Positions 18,300 through 31,479 of a DNA stretch of 64,000 nt are shown here, one piece after another. Below the pieces are notes generated by a model. The model was not told the DNA's origin and ran no database searches. It worked only from the letters and a program-made list of their open reading frames with translations. The position numbers and the translations under genes were made by a program. Origin of the DNA: Trifolium pratense (Eukaryota; Streptophyta; Magnoliopsida; Fabales; Fabaceae). The stretch lies in NCBI RefSeq assembly GCF_020283565.1, contig NC_060060.1:19778001-19842000 (forward strand), given 5' to 3'. The stretch's first letter is position 1; each line of letters starts with the position of its first letter.

Positions 18300-21200
18300 A
18301 TTGGATAGTTAACCCTAAAAACAAAAATTATATTTGTAATTTTGACACTATAAGTTTTCCAACGAGTGGTCGTTTACTCGTTAGCATGACAAAAAAATTT
18401 GATTCGTACAAACTGAAGTACCCCAAGGGCAAAAAATGAAAATTCAAGATGTAGAAAAGAAAGACGGGGGTCGGGAGAAAAAACATCAATTATTTTTTCC
18501 TTTGTTTTGTTGAGGCCTGGCCCGTCTTAAAATACAGGGCTAGTTGACAAGCCCGGTAGCCCAACCCATTTTAACTCTAGTATCTTAAATATTTTTGTAA
18601 TTTTTATATAATAAATATTTTATCAATTAATTAATAGAGTAGTATCATAACCTTTTCTAAACAACAGAAAACGCAAAACTAGGGTTCTATTGTCTCTCCC
18701 TTTGGGATATTTAGTGGAAAAAGGATAGTGCTATAGCGTTGTCTCCTTTTTCCGTGGATATACAGCATTCGTGACATGAAGTATTTCCCTAACCCATTTT
18801 AATTGATAATCTTTCTAGCTCAAGGTATGCATACATTTTCATTATTCTTCTTTCTTTTTCAATTCTTCTAGTTGATAGATTGATAATATCTTTTATTGCC
18901 TTCAATATGTTCTGTTCTGTGATTTATTGCCTTTGACCAATGAACCCTTGACCTAGCCGGTTTGATGACCAATCCATTTTTTAAACATTGCTAAATACGA
19001 CAAGAGAGGGTTTATCATTATTGCTCTAAATCCTGCTATATTTTTTTTTTTTAATTTGGATTCTGAAAATGTTCTGAGATTGGAAAAGAAGTTTGTGTGT
19101 GGTCTATCGAAAAGACAATTGCTAAGGTAAATACGAAACTGAAATGTTTGTTATATTTATTTATGTGTAATTATTTATTAAGAATCAATTTGATTTCAAT
19201 TTGGGAATTAGGATTTATGGTTTAATTTGTTTTTGTATATAATTTCTTAAGGGAATTAGGGTTTAAGGTTTAATTTCTCTTACTTCTATATCAGAGCTTG
19301 GTTAATTGTGAACTAGTTCATATAAGAGCGAAAAATAACTCTTTACTAAACTTCATAAATCACATGGACTCATCATAACAATCATCAACATATAATAAGC
19401 ATATCTTAACATCAACTCCAATAACATAATATACTAGCAAGATCTCAAATAAATCTGAACATACAAAATATAGGTCACTCCCAACCCGGTATTACAGTAA
19501 TAGAGGGACTCTACAAAATTATTAAAACCCGAAAGTAAATAAACAAAGATAAATCGGAGTGACATCATGTCAATCTCCTCACTAAGTTAAACAAGCTATC
19601 AAGCAACTACTCATGAGCGGCATAATCCTCTGTTAAGAAGTCTTTCTAAAATCATAATTGGTGAAATAGGGATTGCTCTTAACTTTGACCCGAGACAAAA
19701 GAATTGGTATTTCATTGATAGTCTTATAATATTTGAGACCGTTTATGACCTATATGATTTCTATTTGACCCAGCCCTTTGACCCGACCCCAAGAGCCCAA
19801 CACATACATAAAACATAGGGTAAGAATAAATTCATAAAAGTGATCGAAGATAAAGTATAATCAAGCACGAATAAAATACAACAGTTGCATAAATACCATT
19901 CATACAACTCTTACAAAATTAAATAACATTAAATAATTAACATATTGCATATATCCAACATTTGTCAATAAAACAACATCACATCATCTCACTATTATTC
20001 GAATACAAAAATCAATTAAATAATCACCAATTACTCACCAAATGACATAAATCATATAATATAACATAACATATAACAATTAGATGCACATAACTTACAT
20101 AGTCAACTCTAATACCATTTAATTATGTAATGTCAGCTAGACCGATCAATATGCATGTTGTATCAATCAACCCCAATTTTTATGGATAACTTTATCAAAT
20201 CAACACCTATGGTTTCATGAATAAACAACGTTAATTCATGACCAATATCAACACCAATAGACTCAACCATGAATGCATGAAATGTATTCATCACATATCA
20301 ACACACTGACAAGACTCACGAATTTCAACACCAATATTAACATCAATAGAAATCACATACCAACACCAATGTTTTTTTACAAAACATACCAACACCAATT
20401 AATATTCATACATCACCCCAATTGGAATACATACATTAATATTTATAGAATTCACACCTCATCACCAATACTCATTATAAAGCACCACTAATAGATTTCC
20501 TAAATCATCACACTTTCAACATAACATAATCAACTCAATTAATCATGTACATCTCCTTTCAACGCTATTCAGTATCAATTAAGCATAGTATAAACATGTT
20601 ATAACCTATAACCATCAATTGAACACAAATAACACAAAACTGCTTTGCTAGACTCGCTCAACAAACTTCGGCGAACTCAAGGCGAGCCAAAACAGAAACA
20701 CCAAGTTTCTGAAAAAACTAGCCCTCGCTAGGCGAGTTACCATGCTCGCTAAGCAAGGATGAACACCGGCTTAAATCCTCGCTAAGCTAGGATAATCCTC
20801 GCTTGCCGAGAATGCCCAGAAAAACATGAGTTTAAGAAAACTCTCGGGTTTCCCAAAAAAAAAAACCTCCATATTTACAAATTAGACACCTTTAAACATA
20901 AAAAATCATAGCTTTAAACATCTACTACTATAACATGTTCAACTACACAAGATTTAACACATATTAACATCAAAAGACATGAATTCAACATGATTTATCA
21001 AGATTTTCATAAAATATACAAAAACACTCAAATAGCAACATCAACACAACAAACGTACGTTTTTATCATGTCAAATCAACTTCTAATGTATTAACACATA
21101 ACAACACAAGAATGAACATAAAGATTCATAATACTCAAATTCCCAAAACCCATATAAACCCACCAAAATAGATATTTGGAAAGCTTGAGGTTGAGAGTAG

Positions 21201-21319
21201 AATCGCTCTACTCTCCTTTCCGTTAATAATCTCTCAAGAATCGACTCTCCCCTCATACCTTGATTGGAGAAAAATCATACTTTGCTTGAGTTCTCCTTCT
21301 CTTACCCTCTACTTCCTTC

Positions 21320-21375
<56 letters not shown>

Positions 21376-22563
21376 TCCAAGCTCTTACTCTCTATTCTCT
21401 CTCTTTCTCCACAAAACTTATGACAAAATGAGTCTTCTCTCTCTAATTCTATCTTATATACCTAGGTCATATTTCACTACTCTTTTACTAACTACGCACC
21501 CATCTAATTGGGCTTACTTTACATACACCCAACTTAGGCCCAAATCACATAAAACCCAAATCATGCTCCTAATTCCTAGTATTAATCCAACTAATAAAAT
21601 GCACAAATACATAAAACACGAAAGTTATGTGTTACATAATTAAATAAATATTAATATATAAATAAATAAAATGGGGTGTTACATATTTCATGTAAATTAA
21701 AGTTCTTTATTTTTTGAACAATACTATTTACCACAATTGCTCAACTTTACGAAACAACACCTTCACACTTTTTTTCCCTTTGAATCTTTTCTCTTATTCC
21801 CATTTTTTGTTAAAATTCAAACATTCACATTTGCTACTAGAAACAAATGAAAAGTTGTCTTATAATGCCATGTTTCTCCCTGCCCTCCCAAATTTCATCT
21901 TAAAAAGATTAATCTCTGCAATTGAGCACGAAACTATCAGATTCACGCAAAAAAAAACTTAATGACTAAAAATTTCACAAGTTTAATTTGTATGTACTAT
22001 TGGTGTAAAATTTTTTTTTGCCACACCATTTAATGAATGTGACACATCATGTATTTTTAAACACCATATGTTGATATATTATTAAACGCGTGTGTAAAAT
22101 AACTTTACACTGGCATATACAATAAATTCAAATTTCACCTTTTAAAATAAATAAATGTCATTCGAATAAATAAATAAATGTCGGCCTATCCAAAATTCAA
22201 ACTTCTTATTATTACATGCAACTAGTTTAAAGACCCATGCATTTGCACGAATTATTAATTTTTATTAGATATTTAATTTATAATAAAATATTTAAAATAT
22301 TAGGTAGTATATATTTCTATTTTTTCAATTATACTTACTGCCCAACACTTATAGCTTATTACCTAAATTCCTCGATAGCAGAATAAACATGTTAGGTAGT
22401 ATATGTTTCTACTTTTTCAATTATGCTTAAAAAACAAAACATTAATTGTTAAAAAAAAAAGAAAAAAATCTTAATGAATCATAGCGATAGCGAAGTTAGT
22501 TATTGACTTTCATCCAAACAGAAAACCCGATTTTTGAGTGTCAACAGTCAGTGACCGCCGACA
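18300..22563. other. long non-coding, A-rich repeat-like stretch
   Basis: No coding region is supportable. From about 19300 to 21690 the plus strand is unusually A/C-rich with almost no long frames, and it ends in 'aaaatggggtgttaca' near 21670-21685. On the other strand this reads TGTAACACCCCATTTT, a start typical of some plant LTRs, so this may be a decayed non-autonomous retroelement. Short 'ctcgctaggcgag'-like motifs recur at 20650-20820. The last ~100 bases before 22564 are probably the PRS promoter and leader. Confidence 0.4.
21319..21378. repeat. (CTTT)n microsatellite
   Basis: About fifteen uninterrupted CTTT units, flanked by further C/T-rich sequence. Confidence 0.95.
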
Positions 22564-25500
22564 ATGGCGGCCACGCCACCCCTTCCGCCATTTCCGGCAA
22601 CTTCAACCAAATCCCTCAAACTCTCTCACTCTCCACTTCTTCTCTCCTCAAAAAACCGTTCCAATTTCATCACAAGTTGCGAAATCAGAAGAAGCTTCGA
22701 GAATCATCGTAATTGGACAATTGAACATTTCTCAAACATGAACAACAGAGATTCCATTCACAGCAATAACAGCAATTCTTTTTCTTCTTCATTGGTTTCT
22801 GCTACTGCTTCTCAACTTCCTATGAAGAATTCTAAAAAAGTTGTTCTTTTTTATTCTGCTGAAACCAAATCTCTTGCTTACAATATTGCTTCTGAATCTG
22901 ATGCCATTGAACTTCGTTCCATTTCATGGGGGTTCGTTCATTTTCTTCCTTTTCAATTTTTGTTTCAATTTTTTAACCAATGTGGTAGTTTATTCTCGTT
23001 TTTTTTTTATCAATTTCAATTGTTCCTTTTTGTTATTTTGAATACCCATTTAGCTAAATTGCTTTCCCGTGATTGAATTGACATTGTTTTGGTTAAAAGT
23101 TTGGAACTTGGAAGTAGCAGGACCCATTATAGTAGAGTTAGGCCATGTTTGGATATACAACTTAATTAAGCTCTAATAGTAGAGTTAGGTCCTGTTTAGA
23201 TAAACAACTTAGTAGTGACCTTGCATTTATCATAATCATATAAGAGCTTATGCATAATCTATGATTTTGTTGGGATAAACAATTTATTTGTAGTTTATAG
23301 CACACACGCTTATCATGATAAGCACTTATGAGTAAACTTACATACGCTATTTTTATAGCATCAAATAAAATTTAAATTGTTTTTGTATACTCTATAAGTT
23401 ATTTCCATTCCAAACGGACCCTATATCTATAGCACAAGATTTAATAATGTGAAAATTGTTTTCATATAAGCTATAAGTTGTTTTTATAAACTATTATGGT
23501 GAGGTTATAGCATAAGTTTACTCAAACAATCTCATAAGTGAGCTGAATTAGCAATCTGTTAGAGGGGAAGGCCAACAAATGCCACTGCAAAATTTTAAAA
23601 TGTTTGGTGATTTTTCCTTCCATCCGTGGGACCCAAGGGGTTATATTGGACTGTAGGATTACGCAACCACTTAGGTTTTAATGCCAATGCTAGTAAAGTA
23701 GCTTTGTGATTGCTTCCGATTTTATTCTCTAGTAATCACCTTGAGGACAAGGTGATAGTTTAGGGGGGTAGTATTGTTAGATATGAGCCTTAATTAGGAT
23801 AGCAATAATAATGGGCCTTGTTTTTTTTTTTGACAAACAAAAACTCATATCATTTCATTATTCAAAAGAGGAGTAATACAAAGAGGTAGTGTCTCAAAAA
23901 TATAGCGACTAGACCAAGAAATGGCCGCCCTAGCAAGTGTATGAGCAACCATATTCGCTTGCCGCTTTATAAACTTTACCACAAAGTTTGGATTTGTCAT
24001 CAAAACAAGTTTAATATTACAAATAAGAGAGCTAAATTCCGAAGTACCGGCATGTAAATTGTAAATTGCATCCACCACACTCTTCGAATCCGTCTCAAAA
24101 ATAGCGTGTGTGACGCCTTGATGCTCCATGTCCTTCATAGCTTCGAGTAGTGCGAGCGGATTCTCCTTCGACTAAAGAAAATTTCCCATCTTTCCATGAT
24201 GTTCCAGCCCTCACAAATCTTCCAAGATGGTCTCTTAAGCACCAGCCAGCAGTCGTTTTATTCAGTTCATTATAAAAACCGGCGTCAACGTTGCACTTGT
24301 ACCAACCCATAGGCGGTTTCTGCCATATGGAGCTCTGCTGCTGCTCTATAGGTATCGGGTTCTGCTGCTGCATATTCTGAACCGAAAACCACTCATGCCA
24401 AAGTTGCGTTGCTTTAATTCCCAGACTTCGTCCCGGTTCTTTCGAATTATTCCATACCTTGTCATTTCTATTGTTCCACAGTATCCAAAGTAACATAGCA
24501 AACTGGCCTGCTGTATTTTTATCCTCACCATGACACATGGCCAATATTACTTCAGGAGCTGTTGTAAAATGTTGTAGACGGGCTGCTATAACTTGCTCTA
24601 GGCCAGCAGCTTGTCTAGCTTGTGCACTGTCATTACAATTAAATAATACATGCCAATCATCCTCATTACATTGTTCACAAAGTGGACATATCAATGGGCA
24701 AGGGACACACCTTTCTTGTAGCCGAGTGCGAGTTGGAAAGCACCCCTTGCAAATCCTCCATAGAAGGTGTTTTATTTTCCAAAGGCTGCTCCACTTCTCC
24801 TGTTGTGTCAAATTCTCCCTTTTTCCTGTAACATTTAGCATCATGTTATACCACTTTTAACACTATATTGGCCATGTACGTTATCAACCCAAATTAGCTT
24901 GTCTTCCTCAATCATATCGAATAATGGAATATCAGTAATGCGGTTAACAATATCCCCAGGAAATAAAGATTCAATTTTTGCTTTATCCCACTTTTTCACA
25001 TATGGTAACATAAGTTCATTAACACTGATATCATGCGCACCTTGCACTTGTGGCAATTGGATCCAAGCTCCTTCCTTCTCTCTCAACCATGGATCACTCA
25101 TGACTTTTATATTAGTGCCGCTTCCAATGATCCACCTACAACCATTCATCAGAATATGGCGCGCTTTCCAAATACCACGCCAAGCATAGCTCGGATTATG
25201 CCCAATTTGGGACTCAAAGAGAGATGAATCAGGGAAGTACCTTGCTTTGTATATTTTGGCCATTAATGTGTGCGGTTTTGTTATGATGTTCCACCCTTGT
25301 TTTGCTATCATCGCCAAATTAAAGGTATGCAAGTCTCTAAATCCCATTCTTCCTTGAGCCTTCGGGTAGGCCATACGATCCCAAGCTAACCACTTTATTC
25401 CTTGATTATGCGCCCCGAATAATGGGCCTTGTTAGTTATTATTATTATTAGGCAATTTTTATTATTTGTTGACAGTTCTTATAGAAATTAACTGTCACAT

Positions 25501-28500
25501 GGAACTGCAGTTATATAAGAATAGCAGTTTTTATAGAAATAACTGTCATATAAGTGTTGCCAGTTGCCTATAAATAGATAGAAGGGGTGATTGAGAAAGA
25601 GGGTATCTTGGGATTTAACTGCAAAGGGGCCATTTTGGCATTAGGGAGGTGCAGATCCTCGAAGTTATGCAATATCATTATGTAATCAAAGGGAGTTTCC
25701 CTATTTCCTTATTCTATATCAGTTGGTTTCTATCACAATCCCATGGAATAAGTGGCATAACTCATAAGCTTATTCCATAAGTTTACTCAAACAATCTCAT
25801 AAGTGCTTATATCAATAGACAAGCTCCAATAAGACAATCCAAATAGACCCTTATTCTGTTATGAGTATATTATTTGGAACAGTTGATTTTACTTTTTAAG
25901 ATGCAACATTATGGATAAGCTCAAATAAGACAATCCAAATAGACCCTTTTTAAGATGCAACTTTATGCAATTGAAAACTTCAGCAAGTAGTAGTACCCAT
26001 TATAGTAGAGTTAGGCCCTGTTTGGATAAACGAGTTAATTAAACTCTTATGGCATAAGTGCTTATGTATCAGCTTTTCCTATAACAAAAGAGAATATATG
26101 GTCGTTTTGGATAAACAGCTTATTTAAGTGCTTATAGCATAAGTGCTTATCATGTCATGCTTATGTATAAGCTATTTCTGTAACAAAAGGTAAAATAATG
26201 TCAAATGTTTTCATGAGGTATAAGGTGTTTTCATAAGCTATCTAGGAGAACTTATGGAAATAATTGAAAACAACTTATGGACATGTCATAAACTTCTTCC
26301 ATAAGCTTTCCCAAATTGTTTCACAAGTGCTTATGCCATTAGATTAACTGTTTTCATAAAGTATCCCCGTGAGCTTATGGAAATAAGCTGAAAACAGTTT
26401 ATGGAAATGTCATGAGTTGTTTCCATGAGTTCTCCCAAACAGACTCGTAAGTGCTTATATCAATTCAAATAAGTCAATCCAAATAGGCTCTTATTCTGTT
26501 GCGAGCCTAATATATATTTGGAACTGTTGATTTTACTTTTTAAGATGCAACATTATGGATAATCTTGATGTCTGATGTTTTATTGAAATGCGGTTGCTAT
26601 GGTGCATTGGTTCTGGTTTTTTTAGTGTGTTGGTGTTTTTGAGTATTTTTTTAATGGTTTCACTGAAATGCTCTATGGAATTGAAAACTTCAGAAAGTTT
26701 CCTGATGGCTTCCCCAACATTTTCATTCCCAATGCTCAAGGCATTCGTGGACAGCACGTGGCTTTTCTGGCCTCATTCAGCTCTCCGGCAGTGATATTTG
26801 AGCAGATTCCAGTCATTTATGCCTTGCCAAAACTGTTTGTTGCCTCATTTACACTTGTGCTTCCTTTTTTCCCAACCGGAACTTCTGAAAGAATGGAGGA
26901 TGAAGGGGATATCGCCACTGCTTTTACTTTGGCTAGGCTTTTGTCAAACATACCGATTTCTAGAGGAGGACCAACAAGTTTGGTCACATTTGACATTCAT
27001 GCTTTGCAGGTGTACTATTGGTAGAATTGCTTTCTACAATTGTTTCTAGGTGTGTGTTTGGGTGAATGCTTGTCATTTGTGATTTTGAATGAAATAGATT
27101 TTCTAAAATTTATTTGATGTAGAACTTGGTAAACTTTTTATCCTGACACAGAAATTATGTTTTATCATTGCTAGTCAAACTGAGGTTCGGAGTTAAAATC
27201 AATTTTATTCAACAAAACCAAACGTCTGTATAGTATTTTCCTAAATTCAACGTCGATGATTTTCGTGTGAAACCAAACACACTTCTTTGGTTGTCTTTCT
27301 TTGTCTCGTGAAATTCCTGGCTATAATTACTTGATCATTTGTTTTAATTCAGGAGAGGTTCTACTTTGGTGATAACATTTTACCATGCTTTGAGAGTGGC
27401 ATACCATTGCTTAAAAGAAGACTCCAAGATCTGCCTGATTCTGACAATGTGAGACTTTCACTTATACTTAACTCTTTTCATTGTAGCTGTGTTTTTCATC
27501 TTAATAATATGCTGTTATGATTTTTCCTTATCTGCTTGTGGTCCTGTAAATTACCTTGATCTTATCTATCAACTTAACAAATATTTTGTTGTTTTAAATC
27601 TTGCATCTAGTATTTTCCCTGTTAGTCTGCTGTTATGAACAAAAGTTGTTCATAAATTGAAGAGATAATTGCTAAAAGAGACTAACAAACTATACTAAGC
27701 TAAAATAACTAACTTCATTCATTCATTTTGCTTGCATATTACATTCACCCAATGCCTTTATTTATAGGCTTGCTTAATCCTAACAAACTAACCAATGACT
27801 AATCAATTCAATTCATCTAGATCCTTCTAAAACATGATTAATCACCTACAATTAACTAATGCATCTTGGGCCTATTTTAATCTCTAAGGCCTATATTCAT
27901 TCATTACATTCCATTGGTCTTGCAGAATCACCTTGTCCTCAAGGTGTAATCTAACAAAATCCACAATATTACCTAGACCAAAATAAAAATTGCAAAGCAA
28001 ATTGTGCATATCCTCCTTCTTTAAATAATTTTGAAGCCCAGTGAGTTACCAAACAACAAAGCCCATTCACTCAGTCAAAGTACCCAAACAAACAAACAAA
28101 ACGCTCTGCACTGCAACTCTGCAAAGACAAAAACAGCTTCACTGCAACTCTTCTTCCCCCTATCCCATGGCAGCCACAACAAAGAGAAAATGTGATGACT
28201 ACCACCAGAATTCGCCGCCGGACTGGATTGGTCACCGCCGGGATCAAACACAGTTATTGTGGATGTGATAGATCGGACCGGTGTGAACGAACAAAAAGAG
28301 CGTGGACCCGAAATGAAGGAGATGATGCCATAACTGCGAAAAATAAATGTGACGCTGCTTAAACTTTGGATTTGACGGCAGCGCGCGGTGGAACCGACGA
28401 CAATTGTGAGCGTTCCTCCGGGATCGAAAATTTGAATGGAATTATCAGTTAACACGAAAATGAAGAGTGGAGGTTGCAGAGGCGCATCCGCCTCGGCAAC

Positions 28501-31003
28501 GTCGTGCACAACCTCCTTCTCCGGTGAAGGCAGAGTTGTATTGATCGAACGGTGTTTCGCCGGAACTAAACTCCGAGGAACAGCGCCAAATGACTGGATC
28601 GTGAAAGAGGCAACGTGATCTGAATCGCGGAGAGGAGGATCGTGAGGTTCCGGAAAAAAATTTGGACGAAGTGCCACTTGATCCTTCTGTGGTTGCGTGC
28701 TCGTCAGTTTCAGAGCTGGAGATGACTTTGTGGTTTCTTTTTTCCTTTGCATCGTCACCGGAGGCTCTGCTATTGCTGCAGAAAAGACGGCGTGTTGCGA
28801 TGGTGGACGCGGTGACATCAAAAGTGGTGATGTAGCGATGTTGCTATTTGCAGGGTGTTCCACAACAGCTGGATCGGCATTGGAGAAGTAGTTTCGTTCA
28901 TCAGCAATCGCTTCATGTGATTTAATTGTTTCTTTTTCATATTTTAGTGTGGGATCAAGGTGTAATGGAGTAAAATCATGGATGATGGGAGAGGATTGTG
29001 ATTGAAAATAGGGATCATGATAAAGGTATTGATGCTGATGTTGATTCAAGGCAGTGGGAGTGTGTATTTGTGGTTGGTGGATTAAATGTTGAAATCCACA
29101 GAATGTTGGTGGTGAAGTGAGTTCCTGGTGTAGTATGTGATGATTGAAAGGGTTATACGTGGCCCATGGAGAAGGATCAGTGGAGATGTGAGTAATGTTG
29201 GAAGGTGTAATGATGTGTATGTAGAAGGTGGGTTGGGAAAGCCATCGTGATGGTTGAAAGTTTTATGTGATGCATAGACTTGATCTGGAAAGCGGTAGTT
29301 GTTGTGGATCGGGTGTTGATAAGCTTGAGGTTTCAACAAGGTATGAGTGTTGATGATGTTAGGATCATAGTGACGGTAGGGAGGGAAATCTATGGTAATG
29401 AAAGCACCAATTGTTATGAACAACTTTGAGATAATTGCTAAAAGAGACTAACAAACTATACTAAGCTAAAATAACTAACTTCATTCATTTTGCTTGCTTA
29501 TTACATTCACCCCATGCCTTTATTTATAGGCTTGGTTAATCCTAACAAACTAACCAATGACTTATCAATTCAATTCATCTAGAGCCTTCTAAAACATGAT
29601 TAATCACCTACAATTAACTAATGCATCTTGGGCCTATTTTAATCTCTAAGGCCTATATTCGTTCATTACATCCGCAATCCCCTCGTTATTAATCTTCTAT
29701 AGTTTTATTTAAACTTTAAGAGGCTTATATTTAATAGATATTGATTAAGAGCGTAAATGAGAAATTCAGTGTTGTTAAAAAATACTAGTGGCGTTAAAAT
29801 GCTACAAAATAGTGGAATTTGAACATATTCTATTGTTCAGTGATACGTTATTTATTTAGTATAAAATGTTAAATAACGGCTATAGTGGTGCTATAAAACT
29901 GTCGTGTAACAGAATTTGAACAAATTGTTATTTTACATGATCTGCGATTAACAACACTGATGAGAATGATTGCTTTCACACTATCTCATATTCAATGAAA
30001 ATTTGGCTTTCATGTTTCAGATATCAATTGCTTTTCCCGATGATGGTGCTTGGAAACGATTTCATAAGCAACTTCAGCATTTTCCAACGGTATTGCATAT
30101 TGTTAATCTAACAACGTTTCTCAAATTTAGCAAAAGTCATAAATATTACACCGGTGTTAGTCTTGACTCTAGAAGGTACTGGTGTGAAAATGTACTAATT
30201 GCAGCGACGATTTTATCTGTTAGCACTTACACAATGCATATATGCAGGTAGTTTGTGCAAAAGTTCGGGAAGGAGATAAACGAATAGTCCGAATTAAGGA
30301 GGGAGAACCTAAAGGTCGCCATATTGTGATTGTTGATGATTTGGTTCAGTCAGGTGGAACCCTGATAGAATGCCAGGTATGAAACATTGGTGTATGTCAA
30401 TTCGTACATGAAATGGAAATTGGAAATCTTATGCTGTTTTATTTTTTATAGCAAACATGCTTCCTATTTTTTCTGGGTAAAACTCATAATTTTGTTTTCT
30501 TTCATTTTTCAGAAAGTTTTGGCAGCTCATGGAGCATCAAAGATTAGTGCTTACGTGACTCATGGCATTTTTCCAAATAAATCTTGGGAACGCTTTGGAC
30601 ATGATAATGGGGGTATTGCTTACTCTTCCTTTCTCATTAATCCATTTTGATTGCCTCTAAAGGAAAATAAGTTCATCTGAAATAATAATAAATTTATAAC
30701 ACAAATTCATCAATTTATTAGGAGCAGACAGTCTCATTTTATTGTGAAACCAATTTGTGTTGCATAATCTTACCTACAAGTCTAGCATTGCTTTTAATTA
30801 TTTTTAACTTCAAACAATATTTAATCCGTACAGCGTATGGTTTGCACTTTACTGACTTTCAATACACAGGGAATCCAGAGAGTGCATTCACATACTTCTG
30901 GATTACAGACTCATGTCCCTTAACAGTGAAGGAGGTGATGCATAGGCCACCATTTGAGGTTCTGAGCCTAGCAAGCTCCATATCAGCCAGTCTTCAAATC
31001 TGA
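22564..31003 (+). CDS. PRS: ribose-phosphate pyrophosphokinase (PRS3/PRS4 type)
   Basis: Makes PRPP from ribose 5-phosphate and ATP for nucleotide, His and Trp synthesis. Seven exons join in frame to 403 residues: 22564-22931, 26694-27009, 27353-27448, 30021-30089, 30248-30376, 30513-30612, 30870-31003. All introns are GT-AG. The catalytic body starts near residue 90 ([15 protein letters not shown]), followed by [38 protein letters not shown] and [17 protein letters not shown]. The PRPP-binding loop [10 protein letters not shown] is at about 313-322, and the end is [16 protein letters not shown]. This sequence type is the plant class II, phosphate-independent branch. The first ~85 residues are rich in Ser, Pro and Asn and look like a plastid transit peptide, as in chloroplast PRS3; starting at the Met at residue 59 would give a shorter form. 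Introns 1 and 3 are swollen by a LINE and LTR elements. Confidence 0.93.
23775..25737 (+). mobile_element. LTR of a truncated retrotransposon, split by a LINE
   Basis: A purine tract 'tttaggggggtagta' ends just before TGTTAGATATGAGCC, and the LTR runs to GGTTTCTATCACA. The ends are therefore TG...CA, with a polypurine tract at the expected place. Without the inserted LINE it would be about 350 bp. Only a short piece of internal retrotransposon sequence precedes it (about 23570-23774, with 'ccttgaggacaaggtgata'). No partner LTR was seen, so it is a 3' fragment. It lies in PRS intron 1. Confidence 0.6.
23823..25417 (-). mobile_element. 5'-truncated LINE with 16-bp TSD
   Basis: The same 16 bases AATAATGGGCCTTGTT lie at 23807-23822 and 25418-25433. 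The T run at 23821-23831 is the poly(A) tail of a minus-strand element. Minus-strand frames encode the end of a non-LTR reverse transcriptase ([19 protein letters not shown]..., 24841-25374). Next is a zinc-binding RVT region with [20 protein letters not shown] (24095-24844). Last is an RNase H-like domain with [11 protein letters not shown] and [12 protein letters not shown] (continued at 23845-24138). The RNase H frame breaks once near 24155, after 'EGES'. The 5' part of the element is missing, as usual for LINE copies. Not active. Confidence 0.9.
25855..26699 (+). repeat. duplicated block at the end of PRS intron 1
   Basis: Two blocks occur twice in the same order. 'ggaacwgttgattttacttt' through 'gcaacattatggata' lies at about 25875-25916 and 26521-26562. 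'tatgsaattgaaaacttcag' lies at about 25967-25986 and 26674-26693. The second copy of the latter is the real acceptor of exon 2; the first is an unused look-alike followed by non-coding DNA. The intervening region holds 'ccctgtttggataaac' MITE-like sequence, which also occurs near 23143. Confidence 0.6.
27631..29670 (-). mobile_element. 2.04-kb non-autonomous LTR element in PRS intron 3
   Basis: Direct repeats TGTTATGAAC...CATTACA at 27631-27908 and 29412-29670 form a pair of TG...CA LTRs that differ by an indel region and roughly seven substitutions. The flanking pentamers are TCTGC and TCCGC, a TSD with one change. The orientation is minus: 29412-29670 is the 5' LTR. The sequence after it, TTGGTGCTTTCATT, is not the usual initiator-Met primer site. 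The internal part is only 1.5 kb. It carries a 324-codon minus-strand frame (28075-29049), with one upstream frameshifted piece at 29082-29423. No protease, reverse transcriptase, RNase H or integrase can be recognised. The protein is Pro/Ser/His-rich and contains two FDPGG motifs. Confidence 0.8.
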
Positions 31004-31479
31004 TGAGAATGTAATCTTATAATTTCATCTTATCCTCCCAATGAAATGGATACAATAAGAGACATGGTTAAACTTTAAAGTTAATAATAGAAATAATAGT
31101 GATAGTTAGAGTTGAGCTCTTTTAGTTTGCGGCCTATATGGCATCTAGACAGAACTTGCAAGGGAATAAAAGATGGTCTATATTGGCTTATTCTTCCTAC
31201 TGTATTCTCTCTCCAACTTTATCATGAGTTTTTCTTTGGAAAAGGAAAAATAAAATAAAAATCCTTTTATCAGAAAATTTCAGTTTAAGGCTGGTGTCAA
31301 TTTTTTATATTTATGGATTTGAACTATGTGCGGTCATTTATTTCTATCTATCTCTTTCTTGATATATGTAATAGTCCAAGCCGTTCTTTAAACCTTCAAA
31401 TTAGACAAAATAACAATAGTCAATGAAAACTCATACCCAAGTGAAGGAGCCGAGAACGCCCGACCTGACAATGTCGGTA

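Noticed and set aside
18660..18840. Possible truncated gene start ('aaactagggttctattgtct' followed by a donor-like 'caaggtatgc')
   Set aside because: No open frame with an ATG and no downstream exon could be found.
22503..23076. Alternative frames over PRS exon 1 and read-through into intron 1
   Set aside because: The PRS frame ends at the GT at 22932 and resumes in exon 2 with a conserved protein; the read-through is intron.
28436..28891. Plus-strand frames inside the 2.04-kb LTR element
   Set aside because: Antisense to the element's own long frame and without known motifs.
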